DNA of 8,611 nt from Bacteroidales bacterium (lineage in GTDB: Bacteria > Bacteroidota > Bacteroidia > Bacteroidales > F082). Positions 1 to 5,562 of this stretch are shown piece by piece. Position numbers and translations under genes: made by a program. The DNA is taken from the NCBI GenBank assembly GCA_017651645.1, contig JAGCCO010000157.1, forward strand, positions 1 to 8,611. The letters run 5' to 3'. The notes below the pieces were generated by a model, which saw only the letters and a list, made by a program, of their open reading frames with translations, ran no database searches and had not been told where the DNA came from. How positions within the stretch are numbered: the first letter of the stretch is position 1; the number at the start of each line of letters is the position of its first letter.

Positions 1-8
1 CCAAACAG

Positions 9-50
9 AATGCAGGCTAGTGCGGTTTTTATCCCTACAGCCTGCATTTT
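9..50 (+). terminator. Possible terminator inside the IS end
   Basis: A perfect 10-base inverted repeat, AATGCAGGCT at 9-18 and AGCCTGCATT at 39-48, encloses a 20-base loop and runs into a short T stretch (47-50) on the plus strand. The loop is long and the T run short, so it is a modest terminator at best. It fits the 3' end of a plus-strand transposase operon, or a block on read-through. Confidence 0.35.
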
Positions 51-76
51 AGATTCTGATGAAGGAAAAAGATAAC

Positions 77-122
77 GGGGGTCAATTAGGAGCGGATTGA
101 GGGGGTCAATTTAGTGCGGATT
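77..122 (+). repeat. Two 22-base direct repeats at the IS end
   Basis: The copies lie at 77-98 and 101-122, with a 24-base period. Both begin GGGGGTCAATT and end GCGGATT; they match at 19 of 22 positions, differing only in the middle. This matches the multiple terminal transposase-binding repeats known for IS21-type elements. The repeats also supply the last 13 codons and the stop of the truncated NTPase gene on the opposite strand. Confidence 0.65.
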
Positions 123-1219
123 CTCCAATAATACTCATTGGCAATGTTCTTAAGCAGTCGCATATCATACAGGAAATAACCTAATTCCTGCAGATGGAAA
201 TCTGAAATTTCTGAAACTCCCCGTTTTTGGAGTTCTTCCTTCAACTTGTCTTTTGCGTTAGAACGGTTTATAACTGGAATCACCGTTGTGATATAGTCAA
301 AACACTTTACTCGTTCCGCATCCTGAAACATATCGTCCCTCACGGCATACACGAAGAACACCTTCCTCTCTATTACTTTGGACTCGTTCAGTAGCAGATT
401 CAATTCACGAAGCTTCAGGAAAATGTCTGTCGAATCAAACCTGTCCAAATCTTCGAGCATCACAACATCATAATCCGTTTTCTCAAAGAAATATAGGATC
501 TCATCCAGATGCTTATTGAAGATAGACGTATTTTCTACTATTTCTATCTCACCGTCTTTTAGGTTTAGTTTGTTCAGGCGGCTATTGCTCACTGCCGGAA
601 CTATCATTGATACTGTCTTATATCCAAACCATAGCAAGTAAATAATGCTAAGACTATCACCTACTATGTTCATCCATTCCTGACCAAGGTACTTACACAG
701 CCACTCCACTTTGAGAAAAGAAGGTTCAAAAACAACAATGGTGGCCAGTATCGCCAAAATAATAGCAATGGTAATTTTGCAAACCTTTTTACCTGTCAAA
801 TGAAAAATTCTCTTGAACCGGGAATGAGGCAAAACATCCTGCTTCTCTTTGTATATCAATTGTTGCAGGATGCTATATTCGATCAACCGGTCCAAATTCA
901 ACTTGGATATTTCGTCGCCTTTCTCGTCATCCTCCTTTTCTTCATTTTCCTTGTTTATAATAGCATCAGATGGCTTGAGTGTTGCTAACGAGATGTTCAA
1001 GTAGTGATGCTCCGGGAAATCCTCTTTTAAGGTAATAAGAATAGAACTCTTGCCGGAACCATACGGGCCAGTCAAAGCGATATTCGTAGCGTCTCTCTTC
1101 TGAAGACGCTCCTCTATATCAAGTACACTCTGATATGCCTTATCCTCCTTTTTAATCCTCTGAGGCTGAAGGCTTTCTTGGGTGATTCTTTGGGTTAAAT
1201 CCGATTGGTTTTCGTTCAT
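86..1219 (-). CDS. YobI/KAP-like membrane P-loop NTPase, truncated by an IS
   Basis: Residue numbers count from the ATG at 1219. A Walker A motif (GPYGSGKS, 51-58) follows a short N-terminal region, and a Walker B motif (DVVMLEDLDRF, 251-261) and a sensor-like strand (KVFFVYAVRDD, 286-296) follow later. Two hydrophobic segments (about 148-164 and 188-208) sit between Walker A and B. KAP-type NTPases are known for transmembrane segments placed in this way, which suggests a membrane-anchored NTPase. An acidic stretch covers 90-103. YobI-like proteins are normally much longer, over a thousand residues. Here host-derived sequence stops after ANEYY (residue 364, base 128), and 13 residues read from the insertion sequence follow (WRIRTKLTPSIRS). 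The C-terminal part is therefore lost and the gene is probably non-functional as such, though an intact NTPase domain could still be made. I chose the ATG at 1219 over one 27 bases upstream because the text from MNENQ looks like a natural N-terminus; this is not certain. Biological role unknown. Confidence 0.75.
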   Translation of the reverse strand: MNENQSDLTQRITQESLQPQRIKKEDKAYQSVLDIEERLQKRDATNIALTGPYGSGKSSILITLKEDFPEHHYLNISLATLKPSDAIINKENEEKEDDEKGDEISKLNLDRLIEYSILQQLIYKEKQDVLPHSRFKRIFHLTGKKVCKITIAIILAILATIVVFEPSFLKVEWLCKYLGQEWMNIVGDSLSIIYLLWFGYKTVSMIVPAVSNSRLNKLNLKDGEIEIVENTSIFNKHLDEILYFFEKTDYDVVMLEDLDRFDSTDIFLKLRELNLLLNESKVIERKVFFVYAVRDDMFQDAERVKCFDYITTVIPVINRSNAKDKLKEELQKRGVSEISDFHLQELGYFLYDMRLLKNIANEYYWRIRTKLTPSIRS

Positions 1220-1342
1220 TTTCACAATTATCTTATAGATTTCCAAATAATATACAGGTACCTATGGATGGCTCTCGCAGAATCCTCTGGGGTTATATCC
1301 GTTTTTTCAATCCCCCAATTCAAGAATGATTGTTATTGGTGC

Positions 1343-2752
1343 TTATCTCGCAAAAAGCTGATCTGTTGTAACTTCCGACTGAATATCATTATAATAAGCA
1401 TTCTTTTTAACCCCTTCCGTAGTAATCATCGTAAGGTGAATGGCTTTCTTTGTCTTGGTCTGCTCTCTATAAACCTCTCTTTTGCGTTTGAGATCTTTAG
1501 CATAATCTTTAGTAATCACATATTCGCCACTTGAATACTTAATCTCACACAAATTGATAACGCTATCATGACGATCGATAATCAGGTCTATTTGAGCCCC
1601 CACATCACCGTCGTACCTCCACGAATACACATTGCTCAGTACGCCGCTAATTCCCAAAGCATTCTTTACCTGGGGAATATGTTGGAGAACAACTCGTTCA
1701 AAAGCAAGGCCTTCCCAAACACGATGAAATGGTGCATCTATGGATGATAGCCAGAAATGCTCGTCATTTGAGGTGTTATGCTGAATAAAACGGAAGTAGA
1801 AGATAGTGTAATTATCCAAGAGTTGAAATAATGCATCTTTCACGGGTTTTCCGGGAGTGCTATATCTCCGAATGAACCCACACTGTTCTAATTCTACGAG
1901 ACGGCGAGATAGATTGCCCCCAGCTTTGATGCCTAGTTCATGTATTAACTCGTCCCTTGTCAAGCCGATTTTCTTTTTTCCAAGTGCAGATACAATCGCT
2001 ATGTAAGGTTCTTTCTTTTTGAAAAGAGATGCATATAAATGCTCAAACTCATCCTTCAGTTTTCCGCCATCTTCAAAGAATAGCATGTCAATATTTTGGG
2101 CGAGGCTAAGGTTCTTCGACATAAAACTCCAATAGTAAGGAATGCCGCCGAGTATCATATAACTCTCAAGAATCTGTTCCTTCTCCATCTTTAAGCCGAG
2201 CGACTGGGCATAAGCTTCGCACTCAGCCAAAGTAAAGGGGTGAAGTAGAATTTTATCTGTAACTCGATTATGCAATCCGCCATGGTTATTTATTATCTTG
2301 TTGATGATCCACGATGTCGCCGACCCACAAACAATCAAGATAATATCTTTCCGGGTTGTAGCCCATCCGTTCCAGAAGTGTTCCAATGCCGTAAGAAATC
2401 CGGACTTCGAAGTGTCTAGCCATGGCAGTTCATCAATAAAGAGAACTTTCTTCTTTGCTCGTGATTGTTTAACAAGTGTCTTTAATAAATTGAACGCTTC
2501 AAGCCAACTAATAGGGAGAGGAGCATCCAAATAACCAGAGTCCTTCAATGATTCTTGGAAGTTAGCTAGTTGATCCGAGGTTTTTCCGTCTGCCAATCCT
2601 GTGTGCTGAAACGTGAATTTATAATCAAAAGTTTCTCGAATGAGGAAAGTCTTTCCCACGCGGCGCCTGCCATAAACAGCAATGAATTGGGATTGATCCT
2701 TGTGAAGTGCATTACGTAGCACCTCTTGTTCGTATTTTCGGCCTATCAACAT
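1343..2752 (-). CDS. AAA-type ATPase with winged helix and DUF234-like nuclease-fold C-terminus
   Basis: A 469-residue protein starting MLIGRKYE. The N-terminal ATPase has Walker A (GRRRVGKT, 28-35), Walker B (KVLFIDELPW, 102-111) and a sensor-like GSATSW (143-148). A winged-helix-like region spans about 249-298 (LTRDELIHELGI then LSRRLVELEQCGFIRR). The C-terminus has the spaced acidic and lysine residues of a PD-(D/E)XK-like core: D389 in AQIDLI, then E403 and K405 in CEIKYS. This order is typical of the large 'ATP-binding protein/DUF234' family, common in Bacteroidota and archaea, whose role is largely unknown. DNA binding or cleavage is inferred from the folds. An in-frame GTG 21 bases upstream was rejected because it overlaps the -7 promoter element at 2773-2780. 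The gene lies about 120 bases before the truncated NTPase on the same strand; no terminator is seen between them. Confidence 0.85.
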   Translation of the reverse strand: MLIGRKYEQEVLRNALHKDQSQFIAVYGRRRVGKTFLIRETFDYKFTFQHTGLADGKTSDQLANFQESLKDSGYLDAPLPISWLEAFNLLKTLVKQSRAKKKVLFIDELPWLDTSKSGFLTALEHFWNGWATTRKDIILIVCGSATSWIINKIINNHGGLHNRVTDKILLHPFTLAECEAYAQSLGLKMEKEQILESYMILGGIPYYWSFMSKNLSLAQNIDMLFFEDGGKLKDEFEHLYASLFKKKEPYIAIVSALGKKKIGLTRDELIHELGIKAGGNLSRRLVELEQCGFIRRYSTPGKPVKDALFQLLDNYTIFYFRFIQHNTSNDEHFWLSSIDAPFHRVWEGLAFERVVLQHIPQVKNALGISGVLSNVYSWRYDGDVGAQIDLIIDRHDSVINLCEIKYSSGEYVITKDYAKDLKRKREVYREQTKTKKAIHLTMITTEGVKKNAYYNDIQSEVTTDQLFAR

Positions 2753-2772
2753 AATGACATTGTTATTTGACA

Positions 2773-2780
2773 CAAAGATA
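2773..2780 (-). promoter_or_regulatory. -7 promoter element of the ATPase gene
   Basis: On the minus strand this reads TATCTTTG, a perfect match to the Bacteroidota TAnnTTTG -7 consensus. It lies 20 bases before the ATG at 2752, giving a short leader of roughly 14 bases. I see no convincing -33 TTTG at the usual spacing. A 12-base palindrome (TTTTGGCCAAAA, 2789-2800) sits just upstream and could be an operator. Confidence 0.5.
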
Positions 2781-2788
2781 TGAATTAT

Positions 2789-2890
2789 TTTTGGCCAAAA
2801 CTAATGATATTTGAGCGTTTTGGCCCCTAATTTCATTAGACCGTCAATAAAATCCTTAGCCAAAATATCCGATAAAATAGAGATTTGGCC
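2789..2890. repeat. Four TTTGGC-type motifs upstream of the ATPase gene
   Basis: Copies: the perfect palindrome TTTTGGCCAAAA at 2789-2800; TTTTGGCC at 2818-2825; GCCAAAA (reverse orientation) at 2859-2865; ATTTGGCC at 2883-2890. The first two are about 29 bases apart and the last two about 28. CTAATTTCATTAG at 2827-2839 is a further short palindrome. They may bind a regulator, possibly the winged-helix ATPase itself; that is inference, and AT-rich DNA gives such motifs some chance frequency. Confidence 0.35.
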
Positions 2891-2971
2891 AGAAATAAAG
2901 TTACGTCTGGTATCATGGTAACCGTAAGAAGGGGGCTTGCGTGAATGCAGTATAGAACAACAAATATACGA
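2801..2971 (-). pseudogene. Possible gene remnant (open frame without start)
   Basis: A minus-strand frame is open for 56 codons between TAG stops and contains a protein-like stretch (ISILSDILAKDFIDGLMKLG) just before its end. It has no ATG, GTG or TTG near its beginning; the only Met codon (2836) would give an 11-residue peptide. I do not recognise it. It may be the tail of a decayed gene or a chance frame in AT-rich DNA. Confidence 0.15.
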
Positions 2972-2983
2972 CTAAATGCAGTA
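2944..2983. repeat. 9-base direct repeat pair
   Basis: AATGCAGTA occurs at 2944-2952 and 2975-2983, 31 bases apart (about three helical turns), flanking the minus-strand -7-like element at 2961-2968. Possible binding sites; chance cannot be excluded. Confidence 0.2.
2961..2968 (-). promoter_or_regulatory. Possible second -7 element
   Basis: The minus strand reads TATATTTG, a perfect TAnnTTTG match, about 210 bases upstream of the ATPase start. It could drive a longer transcript of that gene or be left from a decayed gene. No clear -33 element is seen. Confidence 0.25.
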
Positions 2984-3076
2984 CACTTTTAGGATGATGG
3001 CAACCGGCTTATCTGCTTTATGAAATGCAAAATGGGTAGAATGATTCCCGATAGATACAACGCCCCCAAACTTTAC

Positions 3077-3820
3077 TCAAAACAGGGCGGAGCTATCTAA
3101 TTGTGAATGAAACACACCTTTTTCAATACCATATTTCATCATCACATCACTAACTACATCCTTAAACCAATTGTCCGCCATAGGCGAGATATAAATAGCC
3201 TCAATAAGGATATTTAGATCAACGGGTAACATCATGTTTTCAGGCGGAGTCTTAGATAAACCGCCTTTGGGTGTAATCCGGATTCTAACTTCCTGTTCAT
3301 ATTCAAAAGAAAGCCGTTTCCTCCAAAGGGCTTCATTCGGATTAAGCCATGTTTTTGAGTAATCAATATATTGAATTCTACCGATTTCTACATCATGACC
3401 GATGGCTTTCCGTAGACTCCCGACATTACTTTTAATAGCTACTCCTTTGGGCTCGTGGCTGGAGGCATATAATCGCCACATCGCCATTGACTCATGGCGA
3501 CTTTCGTTCCAACAACTGATGTAAGAATTCATTCGTATTAATTCATTGGCTATATGAGACTCGGTTACTAAACGAGCTACTGATTGAGTGCCTTCTAGAA
3601 AAGAAGAATAATACTCGGCTAACGCTTGATTATACTGTTGTTCATCCTTCAACTCACATACAGCTCCTTCAAAAACATCATCAAACTTATCGGCCCGAGT
3701 CATGAATAAGGCTCTATCCTTCAACAGAGAAACGAATTTTGGGAAATCCAAGTATCGCCAGATAACTGACTCATCCTCGGGAATTTCGTAATCCGTATAG
3801 AGAAACTCCTTGCTGTCCAT
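3077..3820 (-). CDS. DUF2971-like protein
   Basis: A 247-residue soluble protein with no signal peptide or membrane segment. Motifs resemble the DUF2971 family: an N-terminal WRYLDFPKFVSLLKDRALFMTRADKFDDVFEG block (21-52), a central SCWNESRHESMAMWRLYASSHEPKGVAI block (102-129) and a C-terminal FEYEQEVRI (172-180). These conserved W, D, E, Y and R residues look like an active or ligand site, but I know of no established reaction for the family. The ATG at 3820 is the first in frame and no Shine-Dalgarno sequence precedes it, as usual here. It follows the integrase by 94 bases on the same strand and probably has its own promoter. Its place between integrase and ATPase genes suggests accessory cargo, perhaps defence related; that is inference. 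Confidence 0.75.
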   Translation of the reverse strand: MDSKEFLYTDYEIPEDESVIWRYLDFPKFVSLLKDRALFMTRADKFDDVFEGAVCELKDEQQYNQALAEYYSSFLEGTQSVARLVTESHIANELIRMNSYISCWNESRHESMAMWRLYASSHEPKGVAIKSNVGSLRKAIGHDVEIGRIQYIDYSKTWLNPNEALWRKRLSFEYEQEVRIRITPKGGLSKTPPENMMLPVDLNILIEAIYISPMADNWFKDVVSDVMMKYGIEKGVFHSQLDSSALF

Positions 3821-3900
3821 TTTGTTCTAAATCCTAATTAAAACAAACAATGTCTTCCATCCCATTTCTTCAACTAGTATAGAAGAGCCCCGAATACTCA

Positions 3901-3930
3901 CAAATATAACAATACTATTCCAATTTCAAG
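3901..3930 (-). promoter_or_regulatory. Promoter of the DUF2971 gene
   Basis: On the minus strand CTTG (3927-3930) and TATATTTG (3901-3908) are separated by 18 bases, close to the Bacteroidota -33/-7 layout; the -7 element is a perfect TAnnTTTG match. The -33 part lies within the last codons of the integrase gene. Transcription would begin near 3895, giving a leader of about 75 bases. It suggests the cargo gene can be expressed separately from int. Confidence 0.45.
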
Positions 3931-5288
3931 ATGACTTCCTTGGCCATTTCTTCATCAATGTTCCGGTAACGGTTGAAAGCCTTGGAGTTCTCAACGTGCC
4001 CGGAAATCTTGGCAATTAGATTGGGGTCCTTGAGTTCCCTGTAGAGATTCCCAACCAGAACACGACGAGCCATATGGGAGCTGGCGACCTCCCAGATCGG
4101 GTGCTGCTCTTCTTCTCGGGTCAGGGAGTTGATGACTGTTACCTGCCGATTGATACCGGCGAGGCGGAGCATCTTCTTGATGTTGCGGTTATAATCCTGG
4201 GCACAAGTAAAGGGAAGAAGGCGATTCCCGGGAACATCGGGATATCGTTCCAGGATTTCCAGGGCCGTAGGGCCAAGAGGAACCCGTACCGTAATCGGCC
4301 GTCCTTCCTTTGTTTTGCGAGGAACATATTCGATAGCACCATTGATCACGTTACTCTTCTTCATCTGAAGCAGGTCTCCGACCCGGCAACCGATGAAACA
4401 ATGAAAGACGAAGATGTCACGTTGTATTTCAAGCCCCGGATTCTTTGGGAACTCTGCTGCATACAGGATATTCCTTTCCTCCTTAGTGATATAGAACGGC
4501 GTTCCGTACATTGGCTGTCCAATCTCGTACTCGTCGAAAGGTTCGTTGGTAGTCAGGTGATTCTTCTTGGCCCATTTGACGAAAGTCCGGAAACGAGACA
4601 TGGTTCCAATGATATCATTCTTACCACGAGGTTTCGGATAGCGACACTCGGGTACTTGGTCATAGACTTCCTGATAACGACTGTCGATAATGATAGGTTT
4701 CCCTTCTTTATCCTTACCGATGAATTGATGCTCTGTCGAAAGATAATCAGCAAACTGCCGAAGTGTATCAGCCGTCAGGTCATCCAGTTCAATGCTTGTA
4801 CCGGTATAAAGTGTGAACCGCTGGAGCGCCCGATATAAGACTTTGTACTGTCGCTTCTGGGATTCAGAGATATCGTGCACCTCAATGAAGTGCGCCAATG
4901 TAGAGATGGTCGAATTGTCCACCGTACTCTTTCGTTCTCTTTTGGGAATCTTGATGCGATCCAGCAGTTTAGAAGAAAGCCACTTATCCACGAGTTCAAC
5001 TTTCCCGGCTCCGGCTTTAATGAATTCCTCTTGGATGAAGGTGGATATCTCCTCCAATTCCTTGTTTACTTGCTGGAGACCCTTGACAAGGGCGGCTTTT
5101 TCCTCGGACATGAACCGGATCTTTGGAATCTTGTTGCTCTGGTTTTTTTCGTCCCAGTACTCTGCGAAGGTAAAGAGATTCGTTTTGGCCCGCTGGTTTA
5201 GCCGGCCATGGAAGAAGCGCATTAGGATTTCCTGCTTCCCCGTAGTCTTGTCTTTCTTAGCCGAAAGAGAGTAAACAATAGTCGCCAT
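3915..5288 (-). CDS. Tyrosine recombinase / integrase
   Basis: A 457-residue integrase of the Bacteroides mobile-element type. It catalyses site-specific strand exchange between element and chromosomal attachment sites. An N-terminal arm-DNA-binding region (about 1-115) is followed by a SAM-like core-binding domain (about 130-245) and the catalytic domain (about 265-450). The catalytic set is visible: R302 in GCRVGDLL, a lysine in the hairpin PRKTKEGR (K325 or K327), H405 and R408 in HMARR, H431 in SGHVE, and the nucleophile Y441 in FNRY. All expected residues are present, so it looks functional. The ATG at 5288 lies 21 bases after a perfect -7 element. The gene reads away from a tRNA 3' fragment about 190 bases upstream, the usual arrangement for an element's int beside its att site. 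Composition is between that of the cargo and the chromosome. Confidence 0.93.
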   Translation of the reverse strand: MATIVYSLSAKKDKTTGKQEILMRFFHGRLNQRAKTNLFTFAEYWDEKNQSNKIPKIRFMSEEKAALVKGLQQVNKELEEISTFIQEEFIKAGAGKVELVDKWLSSKLLDRIKIPKRERKSTVDNSTISTLAHFIEVHDISESQKRQYKVLYRALQRFTLYTGTSIELDDLTADTLRQFADYLSTEHQFIGKDKEGKPIIIDSRYQEVYDQVPECRYPKPRGKNDIIGTMSRFRTFVKWAKKNHLTTNEPFDEYEIGQPMYGTPFYITKEERNILYAAEFPKNPGLEIQRDIFVFHCFIGCRVGDLLQMKKSNVINGAIEYVPRKTKEGRPITVRVPLGPTALEILERYPDVPGNRLLPFTCAQDYNRNIKKMLRLAGINRQVTVINSLTREEEQHPIWEVASSHMARRVLVGNLYRELKDPNLIAKISGHVENSKAFNRYRNIDEEMAKEVILKLE

Positions 5289-5341
5289 AATCCATCAATA
5301 TCACTCGCCAAAGTTAGTGATTTTTGGCGACTTTTTGGCGA
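5282..5341. repeat. TGGCGA/TCGCCA site array over the integrase promoter
   Basis: A perfect 11-base tandem repeat TTTTTGGCGAC fills 5321-5331 and 5332-5342, one helical turn apart. The same 6-base core appears in inverted orientation at 5305-5310 and 5282-5287 (TCGCCA), the latter at the integrase start codon. The array straddles the -7 element at 5309-5316. It could be arm-type sites for the integrase's N-terminal domain, or operator sites for int autoregulation or an excision factor. Confidence 0.5.
5309..5316 (-). promoter_or_regulatory. -7 promoter element of the integrase gene
   Basis: The minus strand reads TAACTTTG, a perfect TAnnTTTG match, 20 bases before the ATG at 5288. It is embedded among TGGCGA-type sites, so protein bound there would be expected to block transcription. 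No obvious -33 element is seen. Confidence 0.5.
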
Positions 5342-5472
5342 CTTAACTGATTTATTTTGCTTTTTCTTGATTTGAATTGACTGACCCTGTTGATGATGAT
5401 ATGCTTTCAAAATACGCTATATCAATAAGTTATATTAAACACAACGAATTCTATTGATGGCCCATTTTTCAA

Positions 5473-5495
5473 GAGTTCGACTCTCACCTACCGCA
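5473..5495 (+). other. attR-like site: 3' fragment of a tRNA gene (probably Leu)
   Basis: The bases GAGTTCGACTCTCACC (5473-5488) followed by TACCGCA (to 5495) form the T-loop, the 3' half of the T-stem, the acceptor 3' strand and discriminator A73 of a tRNA. No 5' half precedes them. Three T-stem pairs form (GAG 5473-5475 with CTC 5483-5485), but the next two positions outward (5471-5472) do not pair with 5486-5487, so tRNA identity stops at 5473. A matching intact tRNA should start GCGGTAG and carry GTGAG in the T-stem. A leucine identity is a guess from the acceptor sequence and A73. A terminator follows directly, as expected of the original tRNA gene. CCA is not encoded. Confidence 0.6.
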
Positions 5496-5496
5496 C

Positions 5497-5526
5497 AAGA
5501 GACGATCGTCGAGGTCGTCTCTTTTT
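5497..5526 (+). terminator. Rho-independent terminator of the tRNA gene
   Basis: A 9-base perfect stem (AAGAGACGA at 5497-5505 with TCGTCTCTT at 5515-5523) with a 9-base loop is followed by further T residues. It starts one base after the tRNA fragment, so it was probably the tRNA gene's own terminator before the element inserted. It now faces the 3' end of the convergent minus-strand operon that ends at 5563. Confidence 0.75.
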
Positions 5527-5562
5527 GTTGTCTGAAGGGTCCCCGGTATATAATCCGATGGA

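Larger units (their letters stand above)
1..127 (+). mobile_element. IS21-family-like insertion sequence, one end only
   Basis: The segment ends in CA at 126-127; read from the other strand it starts TGGAGAATCC, matching the TG...CA tips usual for the IS21 family. Just inside the tip are two 22-base direct repeats, and such multiple terminal repeats are typical of IS21 ends, where they bind the IstA transposase. The host gene on the other side is interrupted exactly at base 127/128, which fixes the boundary. No transposase gene is visible; istA/istB would lie left of the window. A hairpin at 9-48 followed by T residues suggests the transposase genes read on the plus strand towards this end. 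The family call rests on end structure only. Confidence 0.6.
2753..3076. other. Intergenic region of about 320 bases with promoter and repeats
   Basis: No intact gene is seen. It holds two -7-like elements on the minus strand (2773-2780 and 2961-2968), four TTTGGC-type motifs (2789-2890), a pair of 9-base direct repeats (2944-2983) and a 56-codon open frame without a usable start that may be a gene remnant (2801-2971). From about 2990 to 3076, next to the DUF2971 stop codon, I see nothing recognisable, including no clear terminator. Confidence 0.6.
1..5495. mobile_element. Right end of an integrative element inserted in a tRNA gene (partial)
   Basis: I infer that everything left of the tRNA fragment at 5473-5495 belongs to an integrated element that continues beyond position 1. 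Seen in the sequence: an integrase gene starts about 190 bases from a partial tRNA 3' end, base composition shifts from AT-richer to GC-rich at that point, and the genes to the left are all accessory types on one strand. Known: tyrosine-recombinase elements of Bacteroidota (NBU1 is an example, in a leucine tRNA) commonly use tRNA 3' ends and keep int beside the attachment site. No conjugation, mobilisation or replication gene is visible, so I cannot say whether this is an ICE, a mobilizable element, a prophage remnant or an island. The insertion sequence at 1-127 is a later, nested insertion. Confidence 0.6.

Noticed and set aside
1..75. A plus-strand frame open from the window edge to a stop at 73-75, possibly the end of a transposase gene
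   Set aside because: The hairpin at 9-48 would fall inside the coding sequence and the 24 residues do not resemble an IstB or IstA end that I recognise; too short to call.
1220..1342. Promoter for the truncated NTPase gene (TATTATTTG on the minus strand near 1242-1250)
   Set aside because: It has one base too many between TA and TTTG for the consensus; the gene may be read from the ATPase promoter instead.
4074..4838. Long plus-strand frame opposite the integrase
   Set aside because: It is antisense to an integrase with a full set of catalytic residues and shows no domain; a shadow of that gene.
5473..5495. A complete tRNA gene
   Set aside because: No D-arm, anticodon arm or 5' acceptor strand precedes the T-arm, and the outer T-stem pairs are broken; only the 3' fragment is present.
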